DNA of 41,789 bases from a virus. How positions within the stretch are numbered: the stretch's first letter is position 1; every line of letters starts with the position of its first letter. A model generated the notes under the pieces. The model saw only the letters and a program-made list of their open reading frames with translations. It searched no databases and was not told the DNA's origin. Positions 1-5,929 of this stretch are shown one piece after another. Location of the stretch: positions 1 to 41,789 of the IMG/VR virus record IMGVR_UViG_3300037507_002918. One strand, 5' to 3'. The position numbers and the translations under genes are program-made.

Positions 1-131
1 TGGCGTGAAAATCATGGCGATGAAGTTATTGAGAAGCCGCCCCGAAATGCGTAGTTAACCGCTGGCAGGAAATCCACGCGGGGGCGAGTATCCCCCGAAA
101 TGACCAGCGCGCAATCCCCTCCAACGCGCGC
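1..131. repeat. Terminal direct repeat, left copy (circular contig overlap)
   Basis: Positions 1-131 match 41659-41789 base for base except position 127 (C here, A at 41785). The copy holds the first five codons of the integrase on the minus strand (ATG complement at 13-15) and the region upstream of that gene. A 126-base exact overlap at contig ends is what an assembler leaves on a circular or circularly permuted molecule. A true short terminal repeat is possible but less likely, because the repeat cuts through the integrase gene. Confidence 0.9.
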
Positions 132-146
132 CCCCCCCCCCCCCCC
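131..146. repeat. Poly-C homopolymer tract (16 C)
   Basis: An uninterrupted run of 16 C directly follows the terminal repeat. It explains why the assembly broke here, and its true length is uncertain. It lies between the integrase promoter region and attP in the circular genome. A reading frame starting at 100 crosses it, but nothing suggests that this stretch is translated. Confidence 0.85.
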
Positions 147-213
147 TAGTGGTGCTTTTCGAACTGATCGGAAAAGTTGGCCGCGAAGATTGCGTCATTG
201 GTATATTTTCTCT

Positions 214-234
214 ATCGCGGATCGTGTCCGCGAT
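214..234. promoter_or_regulatory. Inverted repeat next to attP (possible operator or integrase arm site)
   Basis: ATCGCGGA, a 5-nt spacer TCGTG, and TCCGCGAT form a perfect 8-bp inverted repeat ending 6 bp before the tRNA-like core. It sits beside an AT-rich patch (about 196-213). In tRNA-integrating phages such sites near the core can bind integrase, Xis or repressor. Which of these applies here cannot be told from sequence. Confidence 0.45.
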
Positions 235-240
235 GCCGCA

Positions 241-287
241 TCGGTCTACGGAACCGAAGGTTGCTGGTTCGAGCCCAGCGGGGTGTA
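241..287 (+). other. attP: attP core: 3' portion of a tRNA-Arg(ACG) gene
   Basis: The sequence folds as the 3' half of a tRNA: anticodon stem TCGGT/ACCGA (241-245, 253-257) closing loop CTACGGA with anticodon ACG; a 5-nt variable loop (258-262); a T-stem GCTGG/CCAGC (263-267, 275-279) around TTCGAGC; then the acceptor strand GGGGTGT (280-286) and discriminator A287. No CCA is encoded. No acceptor 5' strand or D-arm exists upstream, so this is not a working tRNA gene. Together with a tyrosine integrase gene lying next to it in the circular genome, it is best read as the phage attachment site that restores the host tRNA on integration. Confidence 0.85.
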
Positions 288-297
288 TTGCTTTCGG

Positions 298-324
298 CCC
301 CGTCCTAGAGAGTCTAGGGCGGGG
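298..324 (+). terminator. Hairpin just downstream of the tRNA-like attP core
   Basis: A 12-bp stem (298-309 with 313-324, one G-U pair) closes a GAG loop 11 nt after the tRNA discriminator. In a lysogen it would sit just 3' of the restored host tRNA and upstream of the repressor. It could terminate or process the tRNA transcript in place of the displaced host terminator. There is no U-run, so intrinsic termination is unproven. Confidence 0.5.
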
Positions 325-357
325 GCGCGGGGGCGTGCAAACCGCAGGGATCGCGCC

Positions 358-624
358 ATGAAAAAGGGAAGGAATCTAGGGGGCCGTCCGCGGACACTTG
401 CCCTATCTGACTTAGGGCAGCGAATCGAATCGGCCGCGAAGCGCCGGGGGATGACTCGCGGCAAGGTGGCGGCAGCCGCGGGGCTTTCAACCGTCACGCT
501 GCATATGATTTGCACGGGGAAGATACGCGACCCAAAAGCCTCGACGCTGGTAGCCATCGCGACGGCGCTAGGCATTCCAGTTACGCGGTTGCTCGCGCCG
601 TCCCCGGCTTCGCGTTCCGCATAG
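358..624 (+). CDS. XRE/Cro-CI family HTH regulator, candidate phage repressor
   Basis: This 88-residue protein has one XRE-type helix-turn-helix at about residues 31-56 (MTRGKVAAAAGLSTVTLHMI) followed by the usual third helix ending in LGIPVTRLL. It lacks the C-terminal oligomerisation/cleavage domain of large CI repressors, so it resembles small Cro-like or short repressors. The ATG at 358 is chosen because AGGGA (346-350) is spaced 7 nt upstream and because the frame before it runs through attP and the poly-C tract. The 3' end overlaps the convergent methyltransferase (581-624). In the integrated state it would be the first gene downstream of the host tRNA-Arg. Role as lysogeny repressor is inferred from family and position. 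Confidence 0.8.
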   Translation: MKKGRNLGGRPRTLALSDLGQRIESAAKRRGMTRGKVAAAAGLSTVTLHMICTGKIRDPKASTLVAIATALGIPVTRLLAPSPASRSA

Positions 625-1639
625 CGTCAGCGATTCGCGTTTCCGCTAGCGCGATATAGTCGCGGTTGAGTTCGCAACCAATGCCGTTGCGGCCGTTGGC
701 AATCGCGACGGCTAGCGTTGTTCCGCTGCCGGCGAATGGATCAAAGACGGTGCAAGGCACGCGCGAGGCGCCGCATTCGCAACCGGCTTTCCATCCGATC
801 GTTTCCGTTGTCGTGATATGCCGCAACGGATCGCGGTTGCCCTCTCGCGCCGCGTTGCCGGTGGTTTTCGTGTCGGCGCCCGGCCGCGTGGGCTTGCGCT
901 CGCGTTTGACGATCCTTTCGGCCGGGGCGCCGCATTCGCCGCAGCAACCCTCCGCGCTGGTTCCCGCGAGGATGCACGGCGCGACCAATGCCGGCGGCAT
1001 GACTGCGAAGTGAGCGCCGCGATATGGCCGCGTGGGGATCGTCCAGACTGATCGGCGGTTGCGGCCGGTTTTTTCTTCGTCAGCGTGGAACGTTCCATGC
1101 CCTTGCGTCCGCAATCGCGGATCGAAGGCAGATTTTTTATTCGTGCCCCCGAAACCCTTTTTTGAGTTCCACGCGCCCACGCTTTTTTCCTTGACCGCAT
1201 CCGCATCGTAAAAATACGAATCGCTTTTAGCGAAAAGAAAAACGGTTTCGTGCGCCTTCGTGCAACGGTTGCGGATGCTTTCCGGCATTGGGTTCGGCTT
1301 GTGCCAAATGATTTCCTGCCGCAGCCGCCAGCCGTCCGCGCGAAGCGCGAACGCGACTTGCCACGGGATGCCGGCCAACTGCCCGCGGTGGTAGGAGTCG
1401 CCAAGATTCAGCCATAGCGTTCCATCATTACGCAACACGCGGCGAACCTCCGCGAACACTTCCACCATTCGCGAAACGTAATCGGCCGCCGATTTTTCTA
1501 GGCCGATCTGCCCCGCGTGGCCGTAGTCGCGAAGCCCCCAGTAGGGCGGCGAAGTGATGACGCAATGAGCCGCGCCATCCGGCAGCGTTGCCATTCCTTC
1601 TACGCAATCGCCCGCAATCATCCGCGCGAAAGGCTGCAT
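581..1639 (-). CDS. Site-specific DNA methyltransferase (N4-cytosine/N6-adenine class) with zinc-knuckle insert
   Basis: The 352-residue protein carries the catalytic motif TSPPYWGLRDYG near residues 29-40 and the SAM-binding motif FDPFAGSGTT near 299-308. That order (catalytic first, SAM site last) is the beta class of amino-methyltransferases. SPPY rather than DPPY is common in N4-cytosine enzymes but does not prove specificity. A Cys-rich insert (CCGECG, later CECG) before the SAM motif is probably a zinc knuckle. Start 1639 is preferred over a longer frame to 2062, because the extra N-terminus is not conserved-looking and runs antisense to genes starting at 1840. No restriction partner is visible, so it is an orphan enzyme, perhaps protecting phage DNA from host restriction. 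Confidence 0.85.
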   Translation of the reverse strand: MQPFARMIAGDCVEGMATLPDGAAHCVITSPPYWGLRDYGHAGQIGLEKSAADYVSRMVEVFAEVRRVLRNDGTLWLNLGDSYHRGQLAGIPWQVAFALRADGWRLRQEIIWHKPNPMPESIRNRCTKAHETVFLFAKSDSYFYDADAVKEKSVGAWNSKKGFGGTNKKSAFDPRLRTQGHGTFHADEEKTGRNRRSVWTIPTRPYRGAHFAVMPPALVAPCILAGTSAEGCCGECGAPAERIVKRERKPTRPGADTKTTGNAAREGNRDPLRHITTTETIGWKAGCECGASRVPCTVFDPFAGSGTTLAVAIANGRNGIGCELNRDYIALAETRIADAMRNAKPGTARATA

Positions 1640-1693
1640 AAACCCAGCCGCTTTCCTACGTTGGTGGTTTGTAAGTTTCCCGAAAATCTGCCC

Positions 1694-1723
1694 TTGACGG
1701 GAGAAAATCGGTCGCCTTAATAT
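1694..1723 (+). promoter_or_regulatory. Sigma-70-like promoter for the early operon
   Basis: TTGACG (1694-1699) and TAATAT (1718-1723) are separated by 18 bp (17 bp if read as TTAATA). The predicted start near 1730 leaves a leader of about 110 nt before the first gene at 1840. It shares the CCCTTGACGG -35 context with the promoter at 11435 but lacks the ATTGCC-N4-GGCAAT operator. It lies between the methyltransferase (minus) and the early genes (plus). Confidence 0.6.
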
Positions 1724-1839
1724 CCCCCTACGACGAGCCACGGCGGCCCGTCTTGTGCGCGGCAAACCGCGTGAAACCAAAACAGGAACCCGGAGCATGG
1801 CAACGCAACTGCGGCTATGGCCGGGGTATGGGGAGTTCG

Positions 1840-2076
1840 ATGGAATCGTTTGCAATGCTGCGAAGGCGAATCCGCAAATGGCTAGCAGGCGGGGTAACGG
1901 CCGAACAGGTCGCGAGGCATCTAAGAATCCACGAACGCGAGGTACGGGAAATCGCAAAGTGGGGGCAGCGCGCAGAATGGAACCCCACGCCGGAACTGAT
2001 CGCGGAGGAATGCGCGAGGATTCGCGCGGGGTGGTCGGAAGCGGATTGGAGAGCAGCGGCAACGCTCATGCGGTGA
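1840..2076 (+). CDS. Small HTH-like phage protein (78 aa), unknown function
   Basis: A charged protein, first in the early operon. The segment LAGGVTAEQVARHLRI HEREV (about residues 10-30) looks like a helix-turn-helix. The C-terminus (ECARIRAGWSEADW) is amphipathic. The ATG at 1840 follows a purine-rich ribosome site (GGGGAG near 1830-1835). Another ATG at 1828 is in frame, but that site would not serve it well. The stop TGA (2074-2076) overlaps the GTG of the next gene in a GTGA junction, which indicates translational coupling. Function is not recognised; DNA binding is only suggested. Confidence 0.65.
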   Translation: MESFAMLRRRIRKWLAGGVTAEQVARHLRIHEREVREIAKWGQRAEWNPTPELIAEECARIRAGWSEADWRAAATLMR

Positions 2077-2471
2077 GGCGGCGAACGCGGCTTGCCGCTG
2101 GCCTGCCGCCTCGACTCTCGCGCTGGCTGCGCCGCGTCACCCGGGTACACGCGCACCTATGCAACGTCGTTCGCCTATACGGCGAGGCGCGGGCAAACGT
2201 GATCGCGGGCGATCAATGGCGGGCGCGGGCGCTGGCGGGCGATCGAACGATCCTGCTAGACGCGATCGGATTCGCGGCCGGCGAACTGGAAGCGGTTCGC
2301 CTGCAAATCGAAAACGATATGGACGATGCGGCGCCCGTGGCCGCGGCCCCCGGCAGCCCCGAAAAGGTTGCCGCGCTCGCGCTCCGCGTCGAGCGTTTTC
2401 AAAGTTTGTTCGTGGCGGGCGATACGGATATCGCGCCGCCGATGGATCGCCAACGGCAGCATGGACGCTAG
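2073..2471 (+). CDS. Hypothetical early phage protein (132 aa)
   Basis: An Arg/Ala-rich helical protein translated from a GTG that overlaps the previous stop. The same frame is open back to 1755, but the upstream part is low-complexity and antisense-like, so the coupled GTG is preferred. The middle (about residues 25-75) is predicted helical with the pattern VRLYGEARANVIAGDQWRARALAGDRTILLDAIG. No known catalytic motif is present. It is followed within 3 nt by the hairpin that leads csrA. Possibly a DNA-associated accessory protein, but the function is unknown. Confidence 0.6.
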   Translation: MRRRTRLAAGLPPRLSRWLRRVTRVHAHLCNVVRLYGEARANVIAGDQWRARALAGDRTILLDAIGFAAGELEAVRLQIENDMDDAAPVAAAPGSPEKVAALALRVERFQSLFVAGDTDIAPPMDRQRQHGR

Positions 2472-2473
2472 CC

Positions 2474-2501
2474 GGCGGGCGGCAACGGAATGCCGCCCGC
2501 C
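2474..2501 (+). promoter_or_regulatory. csrA leader hairpin presenting an ANGGAN hexaloop
   Basis: GGCGGGCGGCA (2474-2484) and TGCCGCCCGCC (2491-2501) form a perfect 11-bp stem whose six-base loop is ACGGAA. This matches the established CsrA/RsmE binding hexaloop ANGGAN. Two more GGA triplets follow before the csrA start: one in the ribosome site (2510-2512) and one at 2516-2518. The loop and ribosome-site GGAs are 23 nt apart, a distance that one CsrA dimer can bridge. Autoregulation of csrA is the natural inference. Confidence 0.65.
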
Positions 2502-2520
2502 TCACGAAAGGAATCGGAAA

Positions 2521-2742
2521 ATGTTGTGGCTGCGAAGGAAGGCGGGGGATTGCATCGTGATCCCCGGCATGGATATCGAAATCGTCGTGATGGATATCGA
2601 CGGCGACACGGTGCGAATCGGCGTTGATGCGCCGGCCAGCGTCCGCATCTATCGGCGCGAGGTCTATCGCGCAATGCAACGCGACGAACGGAATACGGCT
2701 CTAGATGGTTCGGTTGATTCCCCCAAAGGAAAGGATTCTTGA
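2521..2742 (+). CDS. csrA: Phage-encoded CsrA/RsmA translational regulator
   Basis: The 73-residue product starts MLWLRRKAGDCIVI and continues through VRIGVDAPASVRIYRREVY, the diagnostic CsrA core. The RNA-contacting arginine of the HREE-like segment is kept (YRREVY, about residue 43). CsrA dimers bind GGA motifs in mRNA leaders, often at the ribosome site, and repress or stabilise transcripts. The ATG at 2521 follows AAGGAA (2508-2513). A longer in-frame reading upstream is rejected because the CsrA fold begins exactly at this Met. It precedes the recombination ATPase by 1 nt. It could control phage leaders, host mRNAs, or both. Confidence 0.92.
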   Translation: MLWLRRKAGDCIVIPGMDIEIVVMDIDGDTVRIGVDAPASVRIYRREVYRAMQRDERNTALDGSVDSPKGKDS

Positions 2743-2743
2743 A

Positions 2744-3664
2744 ATGGCGCTACAGATAATCCGCGGAGTTCAAAAGGCGGCAGCGCGTATCGTTGCCTAT
2801 GGAACGGAAGGCGTTGGGAAAACAACACTGGCCGCGCAGTTTCCCGGCGCGTTGATCCTCGACACTGAGGGCGGCAGCAAGCGGCTAAACGTCGCGCGCA
2901 TTCATTGCCCCGATTTCATGGCGCTTGTCGCCGCCATGAATGATTTGGTTCGCGATGCCGAAGGATTCGAAACGATCGTTATCGATACGATCGACTCTGC
3001 GGAACGATCCTTGATCGATCGCGTTGCCGCCGATGCCGGAAAGAAATCGATTGAGGATTTTGGGTTTGGGAAAGGCTATGTCGCCGTTGCCGAACGAACC
3101 TCGCGGTTCCTCGCGCTTGCGGATCAGTTGATAGCCCGCGGGCTAAACGTTGCTTTCATCGCGCACGCGGCCGTAAAGCGAGTTTCGCCACCGGATCAAT
3201 CAGACGGGTTTGATCGGTACGAACTGAAACTAGTCAGGCAAACCGCGCCGCTATTCAAAGAGTGGGCAGACCTGTTGCTTTTCTGTACCTACAAAATGCG
3301 GCTGATTGAAGGCGGCGACGGCAAGAAAAAAGGTTTAGGTGGCCGCGAACGAATCATGTTCGCGGAACGCTCCGCGGCTTACGATGCGAAGAATCGATAC
3401 GGGCTGCCGGCTGAAATGCCGATGGCGGCCGAATCGCTCGCGCCCGTGTTTGAGGCTGCCGGCCAGCCGGTTGCCACGCCATCCGATTCTCTCGCGGCGA
3501 CTCTAGAGCGGATCGCCGTTGCGACCGAATCACAGTTGGATCGGCTCGCGCCGAAGGTTGCCGGCAAGCGCGATGCCGGCGAACTGACCGCGGCGGAAGC
3601 GGTGACTATCGAGGGCGCTATCGAAAGGCGGCGAAATGAAATCGCCGGAATGGTGACGGCATGA
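2744..3664 (+). CDS. Sak4-like phage recombination ATPase (RecA-fold nucleotide-binding protein)
   Basis: The 306-residue protein has Walker A GTEGVGKT (residues 20-27) and a Walker B-like ETIVIDTID (77-85). This is the arrangement of the phage nucleotide-binding family that contains Sak4 annealing proteins. Those are shortened RecA-like ATPases that work with a phage SSB in single-strand annealing. The neighbouring gene at 3873 encodes an SSB-like protein, which supports the assignment. The ATG at 2744 has AAAGGAAAGG upstream and sits right after the csrA stop; an earlier ATG at 2705 would lie inside csrA. The C-terminal third (about 230-306) is Ala/Glu-rich and probably a separate helical module. 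Confidence 0.82.
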   Translation: MALQIIRGVQKAAARIVAYGTEGVGKTTLAAQFPGALILDTEGGSKRLNVARIHCPDFMALVAAMNDLVRDAEGFETIVIDTIDSAERSLIDRVAADAGKKSIEDFGFGKGYVAVAERTSRFLALADQLIARGLNVAFIAHAAVKRVSPPDQSDGFDRYELKLVRQTAPLFKEWADLLLFCTYKMRLIEGGDGKKKGLGGRERIMFAERSAAYDAKNRYGLPAEMPMAAESLAPVFEAAGQPVATPSDSLAATLERIAVATESQLDRLAPKVAGKRDAGELTAAEAVTIEGAIERRRNEIAGMVTA

Positions 3665-3876
3665 CGGCAGCATATCTAGACGGCGACCACAAAGGGCCGC
3701 GGTCGATCGGGGAACTAACCCGCATGGTTGAGGAAAACGCGATTAGCGGGCTTACCGCGCTTGGCATGGCTTACGCGCTAGGCCATGCGGCAGGGCTGGA
3801 GGAAAAAGCGGATTTGGAATCGGCGCGAGTGGTTCGCGTTGGGAACGATGGACACTCACCAGAGGTACGAACATGA
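3661..3876 (+). CDS. Small hypothetical protein (71 aa) between Sak4 and SSB
   Basis: It begins at an ATGA overlap with the Sak4-like stop and ends overlapping the start of the SSB-like gene, so it is translationally coupled on both sides. The middle (AISGLTALGMAYALGHAAGLEEKADLE) is predicted helical. No known motif was recognised. Its place inside the annealing module suggests an accessory role there, without direct evidence. Confidence 0.6.
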   Translation: MTAAYLDGDHKGPRSIGELTRMVEENAISGLTALGMAYALGHAAGLEEKADLESARVVRVGNDGHSPEVRT

Positions 3877-4409
3877 ATATCGATTGGGATCAGTTTCCGG
3901 CGGATCAGATGAACGAAGCCGCGGCCCCGCCATCGCGGGAGCCGCTTTCGGAAGGAATCCACAAAGGCGTGATCGATCGCGTCACCGTTGAAAACGGTTG
4001 GCGCGTGGCGCCGGATAACCCTAGCGGCGATTGTCTTTCGATCTGGTTGGACTGCGAGGAAGGCGGCGAACGTAAGAGAGTTTTCGTCACCGTCCCCTGC
4101 AATCAAATCAATCGTATTTCGGTGATTGCCCGCGCTTGCGGCGTGGCGCCACCGGAACGCGGGCGGGCTGATTGGGATGAAACGACATTGATCGGCCGGG
4201 AATGCTCGGTCGAAACGTCGCAATACATCGTCCAAAACGGCCCGAAGTCTGGCGAGACTCGCGCGAGCGTTCGGCGTTGGATCGTCCCCGAAGCGGCGAA
4301 GCCAGCGGCGCCGGCCCCGGCGCCGAAGCCGGCCGCGAAGGTTCCCCCGATGAAGGTCAACAAAGCGGCGAAGGCCGCGCAAGGGGGCGCCGATGATATC
4401 CCCTTCTAA
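3873..4409 (+). CDS. Single-stranded-DNA-binding-like protein (SSB-type acidic tail)
   Basis: The 178-residue protein has a beta-rich N-terminal two-thirds (about residues 28-140). A flexible Ala/Pro/Lys linker follows (143-170), and the very end is GADDIPF. A terminal DDIPF preceded by a disordered linker is the hallmark of SSB proteins, where it recruits partner proteins. The N-terminal domain resembles DUF669-type phage proteins more than classical SSB, so the OB fold is inferred. Adjacent to a Sak4-like ATPase, it most likely coats single strands during recombination and replication. Confidence 0.7.
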   Translation: MNIDWDQFPADQMNEAAAPPSREPLSEGIHKGVIDRVTVENGWRVAPDNPSGDCLSIWLDCEEGGERKRVFVTVPCNQINRISVIARACGVAPPERGRADWDETTLIGRECSVETSQYIVQNGPKSGETRASVRRWIVPEAAKPAAPAPAPKPAAKVPPMKVNKAAKAAQGGADDIPF

Positions 4410-4632
4410 GCCATTGCCGCCGGCAACCTTTTGGGGCGGCCCCGCTTGCGGGGCCGCCTTCGAAGGCCACGCTATCGACAAGTTTCCGAAGCATATCCGC
4501 GTTCCGCATTACGGGCGGCTGTATGCGTACACGCTTCATTTCAAAAGGCGGAACGGTCAGACGATTTATGCCTATCGGTTCGGTGGAGTTGTGATTGAGG
4601 TTCAACAAACGGAAAGGAATGAAATCGAATGA
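4393..4632 (+). CDS. Small hypothetical protein (79 aa)
   Basis: The frame opens at an ATG inside the end of the SSB-like gene and closes overlapping the next start (ATGA at 4629). The part after residue 35 (GRLYAYTLHFKRRNGQTIYAYRFGG) looks like a real beta-rich domain. The first 25 residues are encoded by a perfect GC hairpin (4435-4458) and may be fortuitous. No later ATG exists, so the true start is uncertain. No known family was recognised. Confidence 0.5.
   Translation: MISPSKPLPPATFWGGPACGAAFEGHAIDKFPKHIRVPHYGRLYAYTLHFKRRNGQTIYAYRFGGVVIEVQQTERNEIE
4435..4458 (+). terminator. Perfect 10-bp GC hairpin after the SSB-like gene
   Basis: GGCGGCCCCG (4435-4444), loop CTTG, CGGGGCCGCC (4449-4458), then only TT. 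It lies 26 nt past the SSB stop, inside the reading frame that starts at 4393. It resembles the intergenic hairpins elsewhere in this genome. Without a U-run it is more likely an RNA-stability or attenuation element than a strong terminator. Confidence 0.45.
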
Positions 4633-5027
4633 GTTGCAAACAGACGGTAACAGGGAACGCCAGCACGATCCCCGATAACTTCGTGCCGCTGGCTTCGTTT
4701 GGTGCGCGGCAATCGGGGTCGCGCGGCAGCGATGAATACGAATGGCTTTTGGACGCATACCAGACCGGCAGCATCGATGCCGTAAAGGTAATGAGAACAC
4801 CGCGCGACAAGTGCGGCCCGGTTTACGTTAACGCCGCGCAGGCGGCTTTAGTGATCGACGAGCGGCGCCGGTGGTCTGCGGGATCGCAGCCCGCGCCGGA
4901 TTACACGCATCCTAGGCCGCAGGCGGATGCCGCAACGGTTGCGAAGTTGCTGGAGCGTATCGCCTACGCGCTTGAGTGCATCCGCGAGGCAATGCCGCAG
5001 CGGGAATCGTCATGGAACGGTGGTTGA
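4629..5027 (+). CDS. Hypothetical early protein (132 aa)
   Basis: Coupled to the previous gene by an ATGA overlap. The protein has an extended N-terminus, a central block (KVMRTPRDKCGPVYVNAAQAALVIDERRR, residues about 56-84) and a C-terminal amphipathic helix (VAKLLERIAYALECIREAM). No catalytic motif is recognised. The 3' end overlaps the next gene by 16 nt in another frame. Expected to be an accessory early protein. Confidence 0.6.
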   Translation: MSCKQTVTGNASTIPDNFVPLASFGARQSGSRGSDEYEWLLDAYQTGSIDAVKVMRTPRDKCGPVYVNAAQAALVIDERRRWSAGSQPAPDYTHPRPQADAATVAKLLERIAYALECIREAMPQRESSWNGG

Positions 5028-5200
5028 CGGCTGCGGAGTATTGGCGCCGGCGGGAGCGTGAAGCGCTCGCCGCCCGGCGCCAATCGCAGGAAAAGAATAG
5101 CGACCCGCTAGTAGAGCAAGCGCTGATTGCGTGGATGGCGGCCGGGGCTACGGTTCCTTGGGAACAGTTTAAACGGGAATGGATTCAGCAACGGGGGTAA
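5012..5200 (+). CDS. Small charged hypothetical protein (62 aa)
   Basis: It starts at the ATG (5012) for MERWLTAAEYWRRREREA, which overlaps the end of the upstream gene. A longer frame from 4976 would lie wholly inside that gene. Predicted as two helices rich in Arg, Glu and Trp. It resembles generic small phage proteins that bind nucleic acid or partner proteins, but nothing specific is recognised. The next gene starts 4 nt after its stop. Confidence 0.55.
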   Translation: MERWLTAAEYWRRREREALAARRQSQEKNSDPLVEQALIAWMAAGATVPWEQFKREWIQQRG

Positions 5201-5204
5201 TGGC

Positions 5205-5693
5205 ATGGAAGCCAGACCGCGAAACGAAAACAAAGACGCATGGTGCAAACTCGGGGAGCGCGCGGAGGTTGCGTTTCTCGGCCCCGTGTTTGCTTCCGGG
5301 TGCTCGGTGTTTTCGAACCCCGCGAAGAATGAGTCGAAGTATCTATTCGACGCATACTTCGTAGCCCCGTGCGATCTGAAAACCCGGCGCACTCGGTTCC
5401 ACGCTTCGGATGCGCTTTACGGCATCCCCTCGCGGAGCGCGTTCACGATCAATGCGAAAGACGTTGACCGCTACGCGGAGCGCTGGCCGCTCATCGTGTT
5501 GGTGATCGATATCGATTACGGCGACTACCAAACTATCCGCGTGGCGCCGCTGGCAGATATCCAACGCGCGATCCGCCACGGGGTTGCCAAGCGGCATACC
5601 TACGAACAGCGATCCAATGACGGCAGCGGCAACGCGGTTGATTCGTGGGTGATGGATGCGGAATGGTTTCTTGAACTGACGCGAAAGGAGTAG
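5205..5693 (+). CDS. Possible PD-(D/E)XK-fold nuclease-like protein (162 aa)
   Basis: An early helix with a glutamate (KLGERAEVAFL, about residues 16-26) is followed by LFDAYFVAPCDLKTRR. The pattern Asp, nine residues, Asp-x-Lys on two predicted strands matches the active-site geometry of the PD-(D/E)XK nuclease superfamily. The second half (about 100-160) is beta-rich and unrecognised. The ATG at 5205 follows GGGGGTAA. Upstream Met codons at 5127 lie inside the previous gene. If the fold call is right, this would complete a nuclease, Sak4 and SSB recombination set. A substrate cannot be named. Confidence 0.5.
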   Translation: MEARPRNENKDAWCKLGERAEVAFLGPVFASGCSVFSNPAKNESKYLFDAYFVAPCDLKTRRTRFHASDALYGIPSRSAFTINAKDVDRYAERWPLIVLVIDIDYGDYQTIRVAPLADIQRAIRHGVAKRHTYEQRSNDGSGNAVDSWVMDAEWFLELTRKE

Positions 5694-5698
5694 GAAGC

Positions 5699-5929
5699 AT
5701 GGCCGGCGAATGGATTTCCGTTGATGACTATTTGCCAGAAATCGGCAAATGCGTCATCGCGTTCGATCCCGAACTGTGGCGGGAGAGTGCAAAAGGTTTC
5801 TTTTATGGCGCAGACCACAACGTAGGTGAGTTTTGGGGCGGGCAATGGAGAGTTGCCGGCGGCCCCGCAAACGTGACGCACTGGATGCCGTTCCCGCAGA
5901 GTCCGAAAGGGGGCGCCAATGGCCGGTGA
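5699..5929 (+). CDS. DUF551 domain protein (76 aa)
   Basis: The opening GEWISVDDYLPEIGKCVIAFD and the ending THWMPFPQSP are the two conserved blocks of DUF551, a short domain very common in phage early regions (W-I-S-V near the start and T-H-W-M-P near the end). Its function is unknown in all known members. The ribosome site AAGGAGTAGGAAG lies just upstream. The stop overlaps the start of the replication gene. Confidence 0.8.
   Translation: MAGEWISVDDYLPEIGKCVIAFDPELWRESAKGFFYGADHNVGEFWGGQWRVAGGPANVTHWMPFPQSPKGGANGR

Noticed and set aside
180-290. Complete tRNA-Arg gene
   Set aside because: No acceptor 5' strand complementary to GGGGTGT and no D-arm exist upstream, so only the 3' part is present.
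100-357. N-terminal extension of the repressor frame
   Set aside because: It runs through the poly-C tract and attP. The ATG at 358 has its own ribosome site and starts before the HTH domain.
149-361. 70-aa ORF ending over the tRNA-like region
   Set aside because: It contains KVAGSSPAG, the typical false translation of the tRNA T-arm region. The DNA is explained by attP.
712-1404. 230-aa minus-strand ORF
   Set aside because: Lies in another frame of the methyltransferase gene and has shadow-like Arg/Ser-rich composition.
1640-2062. 140-residue N-terminal extension of the methyltransferase
   Set aside because: Arg/Pro/Ser-rich, antisense to genes starting at 1840, and crosses the early promoter. 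The conserved region begins at the 1639 start.
4412-4427. ATTGCC-N3-GGCAAC as another cassette operator
   Set aside because: Half-site spacing is 3 rather than 4, and there is no -35/-10 pair. It is better seen as part of the hairpin region after the SSB-like gene.
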